DNA of 64,000 nt from CAXXOK01 sp001604115 (lineage in GTDB: Bacteria; Bacillota; Clostridia; Christensenellales; Aristaeellaceae), in NCBI GenBank assembly GCA_034928535.1, contig JAYFOV010000010.1:1-64000 (forward strand). Direction: 5' to 3'. Below are positions 9,440-18,150 of the stretch, piece after piece. The position numbers were made by a program, and so were the translations under genes. The stretch's first letter is position 1. The number at the start of each line of letters is the position of its first letter. The notes beneath the pieces were generated by a model. It saw nothing but the letters and a program-made list of their open reading frames with translations. It made no database searches and was not told the DNA's origin.

Positions 9440-10693
9440 ATGAGCAATGCCAATACCCAAAGCATGACCCTGACGGCAGAGCCGACTGCTGCCGTCACGG
9501 CTACACCGGCCAACACCGCGTTGACCCAAAGCGTGCAAGCCATCACGCCTACTACGGCGGCGCGCACCCCCGCGGTGGAAGCTGCCATTCAGGCGCTGCC
9601 CGGCGGGCAAACGAGGGCTTCTGCTGTAACCGCCGCGACCCTTGCGCCAACGGCCGCGCCTACCGCAACGCCATCGGCAACGGCGGCGCTCACACCCACG
9701 CCAGTGCAGGAATTTACGACTGCGCAAGCAAACGGTACGGCAACAGCCGTGCCCACGCAAGCGCTCACAACGGCGCCTGCGCTGCCGCCAGCCGCGCCGC
9801 AAAGCCCGGTTTGGTTGTTCCCTGCGGCGGGCGCAGTGCTGCTGGCGCTGCTGGCGGTGCTGCTGTGGTTGCTGCGCAAGCGCCGCCAGGGCGCGCGTAA
9901 GGAGGGGGAGCATGCCTCCCGCACCGAGATCACAGAGGATTTTTCCTGGAGCGTGGGTGCGGCGCAGCACATCGGCACACGCGAAAACCAGGAGGACAGT
10001 TTTGCTGTTTCCAACTTACATGACCGAAGGTTGATTGATCAAAAAGGTATCCTGGCGGTGGTGGCCGATGGTGTAGGCGGGATGGATGATGGGCAGATCG
10101 CCAGCCGCACGGTGATCCAAAGCATCATGAACGGCTTTGTGCAGCAGCAGGCGGAGCGTGAGCCTGCGCTGCGCCTGCTGGAGCTGGCTTGCAACGCGCA
10201 CCGGGATGTGCAAACCGTGAACCGAAGCCAGGGGCGGGATTGTGGCACGACGCTGATTATGGGGCTGATTCTGCAGGCGCAGCTGTACATCCTTTCCATT
10301 GGGGACAGCCGTATTTACCTGTACCGCGATGGCGGCTTGGTTCAGCTCAACCGGGAGCATACCTACGGCGTGGAGCTGGACGAGCAGGTGGCACTGGGCA
10401 ACCGGGCCGTACCGGAAGGCATGAACCCCAACCGACGCAAGGCGATCCTCAGCTATGTCGGCATGGAGGAACTTCGGTTGATCGACCGCACCATCCAACC
10501 CATTTACCTGCACCGGGGAGATCGGCTGCTGCTCCTGACGGACGGCGTGTTTGGCACACTCTCGGAAGCCGAGATCGCGGGGATGCTCGACAGAAGCGCG
10601 CAGGACGCAGCCAACGCGCTGCGTGACGAAGTGCTGGCGCGCGGCAAGAAAAATCAGGATAACCTCACCGCCGTGGTCATTGCCTGCGGCTGA
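9440..10693 (+). CDS. Membrane-anchored PP2C phosphatase with Thr/Ala-rich N-terminal segment
   Basis: Residues 1-125 are a low-complexity Thr/Ala/Pro segment. One transmembrane helix follows (about 128-148, WLFPAAGAVLLALLAVLLW) with RKRRQ just after it, and then a complete PP2C domain. Domain motifs are HIGTRENQED, VVADGVGG, GTTLIMG, SIGDSRIYLY, LTDGVFG and QDNLTAV. By the positive-inside rule the catalytic domain is cytoplasmic and the Thr-rich segment lies outside. This is the reverse of the usual PstP order, where the phosphatase precedes the helix, and there is no cleavable signal peptide. Twelve bp separate it from the preceding phosphatase, so the two are surely co-transcribed. The outer segment could be a glycosylated stalk or sensor. 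Confidence 0.9.
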   Translation: MSNANTQSMTLTAEPTAAVTATPANTALTQSVQAITPTTAARTPAVEAAIQALPGGQTRASAVTAATLAPTAAPTATPSATAALTPTPVQEFTTAQANGTATAVPTQALTTAPALPPAAPQSPVWLFPAAGAVLLALLAVLLWLLRKRRQGARKEGEHASRTEITEDFSWSVGAAQHIGTRENQEDSFAVSNLHDRRLIDQKGILAVVADGVGGMDDGQIASRTVIQSIMNGFVQQQAEREPALRLLELACNAHRDVQTVNRSQGRDCGTTLIMGLILQAQLYILSIGDSRIYLYRDGGLVQLNREHTYGVELDEQVALGNRAVPEGMNPNRRKAILSYVGMEELRLIDRTIQPIYLHRGDRLLLLTDGVFGTLSEAEIAGMLDRSAQDAANALRDEVLARGKKNQDNLTAVVIACG

Positions 10694-10716
10694 GCCAACG
10701 TAGCCAGAAAGGTCGT

Positions 10717-11976
10717 ATGCCTATGAGAAAACGCATTGTGGGTTTGCTGCTTCCCCTGTTCATGATTCTGACGCTGGCGTTTCCCGCACAGGCTGTGGGC
10801 AATGTGGAGCGGGTCAAGCAATCTGTGGCACGCGTCTACGTGGAAAACACGGTGCGCATCGGGGAGGATGTGTACCAATTTACCGCAACGGGCTCGGCAT
10901 TTGCGGTGGGCAAAGCCAATCAGAATCCGCGGGATTTTGTGACCAACAACCATGTGGTAGCTCCGCTGACTTCCGTGCCGACTTCCGCCGGGGAGGAGGT
11001 TCCCTGCATCCCTTTGCAGCAGGCGTTTTACCTGATATTTGACAATGTGGCCAACAAGGTACCCGCCAATGTGCTCTACCGCGCCGAAAAGCCCGATCTG
11101 GCCATACTGCGCCTGCCGGACGTGACCGACAAGCGCATCCCCATTGCCCTGCATACGTTTGAGACGCTGGAAGCGGGGCTGTCTGTCACGGCAGTGGGGC
11201 TTCCATCTGCGTCGGATGTATTTTTGACCAGTCAGGCGCAGGATATGCTCTATTCCCGTGCGCAGGATATGACGGTCAACCGCGGGATCATCAGCCGGGT
11301 TTTGGATGGCAGCACGACCTCCGAAGGGGAATTGATCCAGACGGACACATCCATCAACTCCGGTAATTCCGGAGGGCCCTTGGTTGATGAACAGGGTAAC
11401 GTGCTGGGTGTAAATACGGTTTCCGTAATTATGGATGACAACCGGCTGGTGCAGGGCATGAACTTTGCCGTTTCTGCCAACGAAGTGGCCAAGATGCTGG
11501 ACGCGCAGCGCGTGCCCTACATGCGTGCCGGGGATGGCGTTAGCGTGTGGATCATGGTGCTGTTGGCAGTGGTGGGGCTGTCTGTAGTGGCGCTGATTGC
11601 CTTGCTGGCTGTGCGGCTGAACAAAACCAAAGCTGGCAAAGCGCGGCCAAACGTCCAGGGCGGGAATCCCGCCCGTACAGTGGTAGGGGCGGAGGGAGCC
11701 CTTGCCGGGCGTGCTTACACGCTTGAGCAGAGCCTGGTGATCGGCCGTGATCCGCGTCGGTGCCAGATCGTTTTCCCGGAGGGCACGGCGGGCGTGAGCG
11801 GCGTGCACTGCACGGTTCGATTTGATGGAGTGCGGGTGTTGGTCACGGATCATGGCTCCAGCTTTGGTACCTTTATTGGCCAGAACAAGCTACGCAAGGA
11901 CACCCCGACCGTATGGCACCGGGGGCAAACCCTTCAAATTGGGTCTACAGGTCAGCGCTTGACCTTGCAATCATAA
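10717..11976 (+). CDS. Signal peptide - trypsin/HtrA-like protease - TM - FHA protein
   Basis: This 419-residue protein starts with a signal peptide ending near AQA (residue 26). It continues with a chymotrypsin-fold protease carrying His79 (TNNHVV), Asp127 (PDLAIL) and Ser218 (SGNSGGP), a transmembrane helix around 268-292, and a cytoplasmic FHA domain (GRDPRR, SGVHC). The FHA has GSSFGTF where a canonical domain has STNGT, so one phosphopeptide-contact Asn is missing. The topology joins an extracytoplasmic protease to an intracellular phosphothreonine reader. No PDZ domain is evident, unlike DegP. Start could be 10717 or 10723; the AAAGG at 10708-10712 is spaced better for 10723. It lies 23 bp after the phosphatase gene. 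Confidence 0.9.
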   Translation: MPMRKRIVGLLLPLFMILTLAFPAQAVGNVERVKQSVARVYVENTVRIGEDVYQFTATGSAFAVGKANQNPRDFVTNNHVVAPLTSVPTSAGEEVPCIPLQQAFYLIFDNVANKVPANVLYRAEKPDLAILRLPDVTDKRIPIALHTFETLEAGLSVTAVGLPSASDVFLTSQAQDMLYSRAQDMTVNRGIISRVLDGSTTSEGELIQTDTSINSGNSGGPLVDEQGNVLGVNTVSVIMDDNRLVQGMNFAVSANEVAKMLDAQRVPYMRAGDGVSVWIMVLLAVVGLSVVALIALLAVRLNKTKAGKARPNVQGGNPARTVVGAEGALAGRAYTLEQSLVIGRDPRRCQIVFPEGTAGVSGVHCTVRFDGVRVLVTDHGSSFGTFIGQNKLRKDTPTVWHRGQTLQIGSTGQRLTLQS

Positions 11977-12005
11977 CAACTAGAACAATGGAAAGGATGA
12001 TTCGC

Positions 12006-12593
12006 GTGCCAAAGGATTACGAGGAGTTCGGGAAACGAGAGTATCAGGATTTCGGCGGGGAATCCTTCATCGCCTCCGCGCCCTACACGGAGGACTATGG
12101 CAAGACCCAGCCGCTGGTGGATGATTATGCGCCCACGATGCCTGTGGATGCCAGCGACATGGATCCGGACTTTGACGATGATGGCGGGAAAACCCAGCGA
12201 GATGTGAGCATCAAGAGCTCTGACGGGCAGACGACCATCGATCCTGTGGTTGGCTGGCTGGTGTGCGTGGAGGGTAAGCCCAAAGGCAAGGATTACCGGC
12301 TCTACATCGGCTTTAACCACATCGGGCGTAACCTGCGCCTGCAGGTGCCGATCATGGAGGATGAAAAAATCAGCCGTGAACCCAGCATGTGGATCGCCTA
12401 CGATCCGCGCAACCGCGCCTTCCGGGTAGGCTCTAAAGGGGAAAGCAATTTGGTGTACCATAACGGGCACGCCATCTACGAAAGCGAGACGCTGCTGCCC
12501 TACGATCGGCTGCGGGTTGGCGGCACGGAGCTGCTTTTTGTGCCATTTTGCAATGAGCACTTCAACTGGGAGGATACCCCCGCGTCTGAATGA
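12006..12593 (+). CDS. Small soluble FHA-domain protein, GarA-like candidate kinase substrate
   Basis: About 195 residues. The N-terminal 85 residues are acidic and flexible with Thr motifs (YGKTQP, APTMP, GGKTQRD, GQTTID); the C-terminal part is FHA-like (HIGRN, then SREPS). The usual S-x-x-H has Pro instead of His, so phosphopeptide binding may be altered. The layout, a phospho-acceptor tail before an FHA domain, recalls actinobacterial GarA/OdhI, where the phosphorylated tail binds its own FHA. That parallel is inference. I chose GTG 12006 because AGGA ends eight bases before it; ATGs at 11997 and 11988 are in frame but lack a spaced ribosome site. It lies directly upstream of the kinase gene. 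Confidence 0.72.
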   Translation: MPKDYEEFGKREYQDFGGESFIASAPYTEDYGKTQPLVDDYAPTMPVDASDMDPDFDDDGGKTQRDVSIKSSDGQTTIDPVVGWLVCVEGKPKGKDYRLYIGFNHIGRNLRLQVPIMEDEKISREPSMWIAYDPRNRAFRVGSKGESNLVYHNGHAIYESETLLPYDRLRVGGTELLFVPFCNEHFNWEDTPASE

Positions 12594-12663
12594 CGTGGCC
12601 TTTGCAGGCGCGCCGCAGGCGGGCTGCCGCACATGACCTGACAGCAAGGAGGCAAAGGTAACC

Positions 12664-14499
12664 ATGGCAGCAACGGAAATCTGCTATCGGTGCATGGAAC
12701 AGAGCATGCATGGCGGGCAATGCGTGCGCTGCGGCATGCCTTTGCAGGCCAAGGTATCCCCCCCGGGCGCGCTCCCGCTGGGCACGGTGTTGGTGGGGCG
12801 CTTTATGACTGGCGTTGCACTGGGCAGCGGCGGCTTTGGCATCACCTACATCGCGTTGGATCATGAAACCCGCGAGCGCGTTGCCATCAAGGAATACTAC
12901 CCCACATCGCTGTGCAGGCGCGACCATGACGGCGTGCAGGTTTCCCCGATCAGCGCGGATGCTGCGGTGGAGTACGAGCGATCTCTGCGCAGCTTTCAAA
13001 AAGAAGCATGTACCCTATACGAGTTGCGGGAGCATCCAAACATCGTAAAAGTGCGCGGACGTTTTGAAACCAACGGCACCGCATACTTTGTCATGGAACT
13101 ACTCAAGGGGCAGGATATGCGCCAGTTTCTGCGTAAGGGCGAAGGGAAGCTGAGCATGGCAGGGCTCTACCCCCGCATTGCGCCCGTGCTGGGGGCACTG
13201 GCGTATGCGCACAGTATGGGCGTGTACCACCGCGACCTGAGCCCGGACAACCTGTATCTGTGCGATGACGGCAACATCAAACTGATCGACTTTGGCGCAG
13301 CCCATGTAGATATTCTGGAGTTCACGCGCAGCTACCCCGGAGTGCGCAAGGCTGGGTACACGCCGCTGGAGCAAAATCTATCCAGCGATAAGGAAGGCCC
13401 CTGGACGGATGTATACGCCATCGCTGCCACCATGTATTTTTTGCTCACGGGCGAAGCACCGCCAAACTGTTATGATCGCCTGGGCGAAAGGGATTGCATC
13501 GTGCCCCCATCCGGCAAGGGAGCAAACATCACTCCGCAAGCGGAGAAAGTATTGCTCAAGGCGCTGGCGCTCAAGTATCAGGATCGCTACCGCACCATCA
13601 ACGCCTTTGCGAAGGAATTGCATGCTGCCATGCAAAGCACCGCGCCGCGGCAGCCGCTTCGGCCTGCGGTCAGGGCGCCGGAGCAGCAAACGTCAAGCCC
13701 GGAGCCATTGCCACAACAGCAGCGTAAGGATCAATTCGCGCAGGAAGCGCAGAGGGATTCCGGAAGAGCAGCGCTGCCGGGAACACGTCCGGTCAAAACT
13801 TTCGGTCTATCGCATATGGCGCGCTATGGACTTGGGTATTTGGCGGAGCTGGGTTTGTTTTATGGTTTGCCCTCGCTCCTGTGGGGGCCTTGGGGCATGC
13901 TGGTTGGCTATGGCGCCATGTGCCTGGTCAACCTGGTGATGATCCTGGGCGTTCCCGGTGCCACGATTGGGCAGTGGCTGTTTGGTCTACGCCTGAACAC
14001 AGGGGATGGCTTGCCGCCAAGGGTGGCCAGCGCGTTGCCATATGCACTCCTGTATGGACTACCGCCGCTGATGATGGCGGAAGCTATCTTTGCCTGGCGG
14101 AAGCGGGAAACGGTGCTTTGGCATGAAACGCTGCTGGGTCTTGGTATTGGACTGTTACCCCATACTGCGCGGGCGCCCCGTTCCACCGTGCCGGTGCTGA
14201 CGCTCGTTTGCCACGGTGGTCCCATGGCGGGCACCAGCCTGCACTACCCAGACCGCGCGATGCTACTGGGGCGGGATCCGCGCCGCGCCAACACGCTTTT
14301 GCATGGCGAAGATAAGCGCGTGAGCGGCTTGCACTGCGAAATCATGGCCCTGGGCGATGCCTATGCCGTGATCGACCGGGAATCGACCAACGGAACATAC
14401 CTCAATGGTGCCCGACTGCCAGCCAACAAACCCATGCCGCTGCGCAACGGCGACCATCTTTCCATCGGGCTTGAGCAGTTTACGATATCGCTGACCTGA
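12664..14499 (+). CDS. Ser/Thr protein kinase with zinc ribbon, RDD-like membrane domain and FHA domain
   Basis: In order this 611-residue protein has a four-Cys zinc ribbon (C7, C10, C20, C23), a Hanks-type kinase domain and a linker. Then come a hydrophobic region at about 385-500 resembling an RDD domain (GATIGQWLFGLRL, WHETLLGL) and a canonical FHA domain (GRDPRR, SGLHC, STNGTYLNG). Kinase residues seen are the GSGGFG loop, Lys76 (VAIKEY), H189-R190-D191 and the DFG Asp209. The catalytic loop reads HRDLSPDN, with Ser in place of the usual Lys two after Asp191; this variant is common in bacterial relatives. It is the only kinase in the operon and presumably phosphorylates the Thr-rich segments of its neighbours. 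AAGGAGG precedes ATG 12664. Confidence 0.93.
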   Translation: MAATEICYRCMEQSMHGGQCVRCGMPLQAKVSPPGALPLGTVLVGRFMTGVALGSGGFGITYIALDHETRERVAIKEYYPTSLCRRDHDGVQVSPISADAAVEYERSLRSFQKEACTLYELREHPNIVKVRGRFETNGTAYFVMELLKGQDMRQFLRKGEGKLSMAGLYPRIAPVLGALAYAHSMGVYHRDLSPDNLYLCDDGNIKLIDFGAAHVDILEFTRSYPGVRKAGYTPLEQNLSSDKEGPWTDVYAIAATMYFLLTGEAPPNCYDRLGERDCIVPPSGKGANITPQAEKVLLKALALKYQDRYRTINAFAKELHAAMQSTAPRQPLRPAVRAPEQQTSSPEPLPQQQRKDQFAQEAQRDSGRAALPGTRPVKTFGLSHMARYGLGYLAELGLFYGLPSLLWGPWGMLVGYGAMCLVNLVMILGVPGATIGQWLFGLRLNTGDGLPPRVASALPYALLYGLPPLMMAEAIFAWRKRETVLWHETLLGLGIGLLPHTARAPRSTVPVLTLVCHGGPMAGTSLHYPDRAMLLGRDPRRANTLLHGEDKRVSGLHCEIMALGDAYAVIDRESTNGTYLNGARLPANKPMPLRNGDHLSIGLEQFTISLT

Positions 14500-14520
14500 A
14501 TTGATGAGGAGGGACAATAC

Positions 14521-16113
14521 ATGTTGAAAAAAGTTGGTGTGATCCTGCTGGCGCTGCTCCTGATCTTGGGTACTGCCGTGGCGGACACGGCTCCCGCGTT
14601 GTACATCCAGCGTGTGACCCCCGCGGGGGAGGGCATGGTGGATGTGAGCTTCCACTCCGCGGTGACCCATAACCTCAATCCGGAGGATGTATCCGTGGTG
14701 TTGGGCGGCGAAGCGCAGGAAACGGTTTCGATCGATTCCTACAGCAAAAGCAACAGCGGCACCACTTATCTCCTGCTGGTGGATGTTCCGGAGCGCCTGA
14801 GCGCCGGCACCGAAGAGACCATGATCAAAAACGTACAGGTGATTGCGCGCGCACTCCAATCGCAGCTGCAGGCAAACGACAACATGGGCGTTTTTGCGCT
14901 GGGCAGCGATATTGCGAGCATCCGCCTGAACCGTGATTTGGATGCGCTGGACAAAGCCATCGCTAATATCAAAGCAAATCAAGAAAGTAAATTGAATGTG
15001 GGCATCTCCAATGCGCTGGCATTCCTGGGCGCATCCACGGAAATCAAAGGGCGCGTGAGCCTGCTGGTGTTCTCCACCGGCGGCAAGCGCGACGAAACCG
15101 GCAAGACCATCGAAGAAATCAAGACAGAGATCACAACGGCAGGCATCCCCCTGTATACCTTTGCGCTGCCGGTGAACCTCAATGACAACTCTACCGGGAA
15201 AAAGGACGATCTGAACACCTTTGGCAGCCTGGCGCGCGTGAGCCGCGGCGGCAAGGAATTTGCGATCACCAAGACGGTGGATGCCAAGGCGCTTGGCGAT
15301 CAGTTCATGCAGGCGCAGCAACAGTTTTATACGGCGCGGGTAGCGATCACCAAATCGCCTGCGAGTTACAATTCCATTCTCATCACGCTGGTGGATGGCA
15401 CCATGCGCTTGGAGGACAACCGGGATTTGACCACCGCGGAAATTGCAGCCCTGCAAGCCGCGGCCAGCTCCGTAAAGCCGGAGGAAACAACCGTCGAGCC
15501 GGAGACGACCGAGGCTGCGGAACCTGCACCCGAAAACACAGATGTGCCCGCCCCAAGTGATGCACCCATGGCATCCCCCACGGAAGCCCCTGCCGGGCTG
15601 TTGCAGGATGGGATGCTGCTGTGGGTCGTTCTGGGCGCTGCTGCACTGCTGGTGCTGGTACTGTTGATCGTGCTGGTCAGCAAGGGCGGCAAGCGGAGCA
15701 AGAAGGCTTCCGAAGCGCCGGTGTATGGCGATGTGTCCCGCTATCAGGAAGCGACCATGCCGACTGAACCCATCCGCAATTACACGCCGCAACCTGCTGG
15801 CGCGCGCCTGTCTGTGGTGCTCACGCCGGTGGGCGGGAGCGGCAATGACCGCTATACCGCGGGCATCAACGATGCACTGATCATCGGGCGTTCGCCCAGC
15901 CAAGCCAAGCTTGTCATCAAGGATGATCCCAAGGTAAGCGGCATGCATGCCAAGCTCACCTATGATGGCCGTACCCTGCGCATTGAGGATATGAAATCCA
16001 CCAACGGAACCAAGGTAAACGGTGCCCAGGTAAGCGTGCCCACAGTTCTCAACGAGGGAGATGTGATCACCATGGGCAAGACCAGCCTGCGCATCACTTG
16101 GAAGCAAGCCTGA
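14521..16113 (+). CDS. Signal peptide - VWA-like - TM - FHA protein
   Basis: This 530-residue protein has a signal peptide (cleavage near AVADT), an extracytoplasmic von Willebrand A-like domain, a Thr/Pro/Glu-rich stalk (about 320-358), a transmembrane helix (about 364-386), a short segment containing EATMPTEP, and a canonical C-terminal FHA domain (IIGRSPS, SGMHA, STNGTKVNG). The metal-ion site begins at D88 but reads DVPERLS instead of DxSxS, so metal-dependent adhesion may be lost. It shares its topology with the HtrA-FHA protein: an outside domain and an inside FHA reader. It is the last gene of the signalling operon, 21 bp after the kinase and followed by a terminator. Confidence 0.88.
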   Translation: MLKKVGVILLALLLILGTAVADTAPALYIQRVTPAGEGMVDVSFHSAVTHNLNPEDVSVVLGGEAQETVSIDSYSKSNSGTTYLLLVDVPERLSAGTEETMIKNVQVIARALQSQLQANDNMGVFALGSDIASIRLNRDLDALDKAIANIKANQESKLNVGISNALAFLGASTEIKGRVSLLVFSTGGKRDETGKTIEEIKTEITTAGIPLYTFALPVNLNDNSTGKKDDLNTFGSLARVSRGGKEFAITKTVDAKALGDQFMQAQQQFYTARVAITKSPASYNSILITLVDGTMRLEDNRDLTTAEIAALQAAASSVKPEETTVEPETTEAAEPAPENTDVPAPSDAPMASPTEAPAGLLQDGMLLWVVLGAAALLVLVLLIVLVSKGGKRSKKASEAPVYGDVSRYQEATMPTEPIRNYTPQPAGARLSVVLTPVGGSGNDRYTAGINDALIIGRSPSQAKLVIKDDPKVSGMHAKLTYDGRTLRIEDMKSTNGTKVNGAQVSVPTVLNEGDVITMGKTSLRITWKQA

Positions 16114-16143
16114 CCCCGCCTGCCGTAAGGCGGATATACCAAA

Positions 16144-16180
16144 GCGGGGCGTCCATGTTTTGGGCGCCCCGCCTGTTTAT
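16144..16180 (+). terminator. Rho-independent terminator of the signalling operon
   Basis: An eleven-bp GC-rich stem (16144-16154 with 16162-16172, one G-T pair) closes a seven-base loop, followed by a weak T-rich stretch (CTGTTTAT). It begins 30 bp after the VWA-FHA stop codon. Confidence 0.8.
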
Positions 16181-16822
16181 CCTGAACGGTTTTCGCAGCG
16201 TATACGGCGCAAGGCCGTAAGGGCGGGCAACATTGGGAGACCCCCAAACCCTTGCCTGGCGATATATGATCTGCGTACGCCACCGCCGCTAAGCGGCCTG
16301 CAAGCGATTGCCTGCGGCATGCTGCCGGCACCCCTGGACGCTTGCCGCCATAGCAGCCAGAAGAAAGATCGCACACCCAAAGCAAAGGCTCTGTGTGCAG
16401 AGCGGAGCGCATACCTGAAGCATGCCAGGCTAACTTGCGGGCTTGCTAAAGGCAAAACTATTGCGATTCTGCGCCGCAGAGCGCTTTACATGCAATGTGG
16501 AACGAGAAATCATTGGGCGCACAAACATGCCCACCATGAATTGCATTTTAATGGGAGCAGAGCATGCGTGCACGCAGAAGACCCAACAGGTTTACTGAAT
16601 CACTGCATGGAAAGCATATACTTTGGATGATCTGTGCCGGACTGGCATACCAGAAAATATCAATTCCGCCGTCTTGTCTTGTCACAATGGCATTCACCAT
16701 GACTTGCGGCTAAACAAAGCTGCTCGCCATTATGCCCTCACCTGACTGGAAACATAGAAAATCACTGCCATACATAGGTTTTGAACAGCAACAGATGAAG
16801 TTCCAAGACTGAAAACTGCCCT
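16181..16822. other. Intergenic region, no gene recognised
   Basis: Open frames exist on both strands (for example 16160-16630), but they are rich in Cys, Arg and His, lack ribosome sites and resemble no family, so I do not call them. No tRNA or riboswitch consensus was seen. It separates the terminator of the signalling operon from the uxuA promoter. Confidence 0.6.
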
Positions 16823-16851
16823 TTGACTTTTTGAATCTGGTATGGTAGTAT
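16823..16851 (+). promoter_or_regulatory. Sigma-70-type promoter for uxuA
   Basis: TTGACT (16823-16828), a 17-bp spacer and TAGTAT (16846-16851). Transcription would start near 16858, leaving a leader of about 225 nt before uxuA. The leader contains several GC-rich inverted segments but matches no riboswitch I know. Confidence 0.55.
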
Positions 16852-17082
16852 GCGCTTGTTGGGATTCCATTGGCTCAACTCACGATGCCACGCACAGGGC
16901 AGATTCGCCCTAAGCTCCGATGCAACTTGCATGGTACGGTCAGGCTGATCCTGGCCGGCGGATCCTGCCGCCAAGGTCGGCGCAGTTCATGAAGCTTGCG
17001 CATCTCCCCGGTGCTTTAGCGCCGCTGCCTGACGTACGCCATACGACAGGGGTAAGAATGATTTAAAAGGACGTGATGGAAA

Positions 17083-18150
17083 GTGAAACTGAGTTTTCGC
17101 TGGTTCGGAGAAAAGTATGACTCTGTAAAGCTCTGGCAAATCCGGCAAATTCCGGGCATGGTCGGTATCATCAGCACGCTGTATGATACCAAGCCCGGTG
17201 AGGAATGGGACCTTGAGGCGATTCGCGCCTTGAAAAAACAGGTGACGGACGCCGGGCTGGAACTGCTGGGCATTGAGAGTGTGAACATCCACGATGGCAT
17301 CAAGGTCGGCACGCCGGATCGGGATCGCTACATCCAAAACTATATCAACACCATTCGCAAGTTGGGCAGCGAAGGCATCCGGATGATTTGTTACAACTTC
17401 ATGCCCGTGTTTGACTGGACGCGTACCAACCTGGCAAAGCCCCGCCCCGATGGCTCCACAGTGCTGGCATACGATCAGAACATGATCGACAGCATTGACC
17501 CGGAGCAGATGTTTACCAGACTGGATAGCGGCAGCAACGGTTTTGTGTTGCCCGGCTGGGAACCGGAGCGCATGGCGCATGTGAAGGAACTTTTTGCGCT
17601 ATATCAGGACGTGAATGAGGAAAGGCTGTTTGAAAATCTGGTGTACTTCCTCAAGGCCATCATGCCTGTGTGCGATGAGTATGAAGTGAACATGGCCATA
17701 CATATTGACGACCCCTGCTGGTCAGTGTTTGGCTTACCGCGCATCATAACCAGCAAGGCGCAGCTGCAGCGACTCATGGAGGCTGTGCCAAACCCGCACA
17801 ATGGCGTGACGCTATGCACGGGTTCGCTGTCATCCAATTCGGCTAATGATATCCCGGACATCATCCGCAGCTTGAAAGGCCGCATCCATTTTGCGCATGT
17901 GCGCAACACAAAGCATACCGCGCCCGGCGTGTTTGAAGAGGCGGCGCATTATGTTGCCGATGGCTCGCTGGACATGTATGCCATCATGAAAGCATTGGTG
18001 GATATCGGCTTTGAAGGCCCCTTCCGGCCGGATCACGGCCGCGCCATCTGGGGCGAAGTCGCTATGCCGGGGTACGGCCTGTATGACCGCGCGCTGGGTA
18101 GCCAATATCTGCTGGGTTTGTATGATGCCATCAAACGCCAACAGGCGTAA
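17083..18150 (+). CDS. uxuA: Mannonate dehydratase
   Basis: UxuA converts D-mannonate to 2-keto-3-deoxygluconate in the hexuronate (glucuronate) pathway, in the cytoplasm. The 355-residue product starts with the family signature MKLSFRWFG and continues with IPGMVGIISTLYD, VFDWTRTNL, and C-terminal RPDHGRAIWGE and GYGLYDRALG. These are characteristic of this TIM-barrel, Mn-dependent family; the length suits the shorter Firmicutes form. GTG 17083 is the start, with AAAAGG about ten bases before it and possible help from GATGGA. The next gene is uxuB, which makes its substrate, 576 bp downstream. Confidence 0.95.
   Translation: MKLSFRWFGEKYDSVKLWQIRQIPGMVGIISTLYDTKPGEEWDLEAIRALKKQVTDAGLELLGIESVNIHDGIKVGTPDRDRYIQNYINTIRKLGSEGIRMICYNFMPVFDWTRTNLAKPRPDGSTVLAYDQNMIDSIDPEQMFTRLDSGSNGFVLPGWEPERMAHVKELFALYQDVNEERLFENLVYFLKAIMPVCDEYEVNMAIHIDDPCWSVFGLPRIITSKAQLQRLMEAVPNPHNGVTLCTGSLSSNSANDIPDIIRSLKGRIHFAHVRNTKHTAPGVFEEAAHYVADGSLDMYAIMKALVDIGFEGPFRPDHGRAIWGEVAMPGYGLYDRALGSQYLLGLYDAIKRQQA

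Noticed and set aside
16160..16630. Possible small protein in the gap after the signalling operon
   Set aside because: Starts within the terminator, lacks a ribosome site and has Cys/Arg/His-rich, low-complexity composition.
16852..17082. Riboswitch in the 225-nt uxuA leader
   Set aside because: GC-rich inverted segments exist, but no conserved core of a known riboswitch class is visible.
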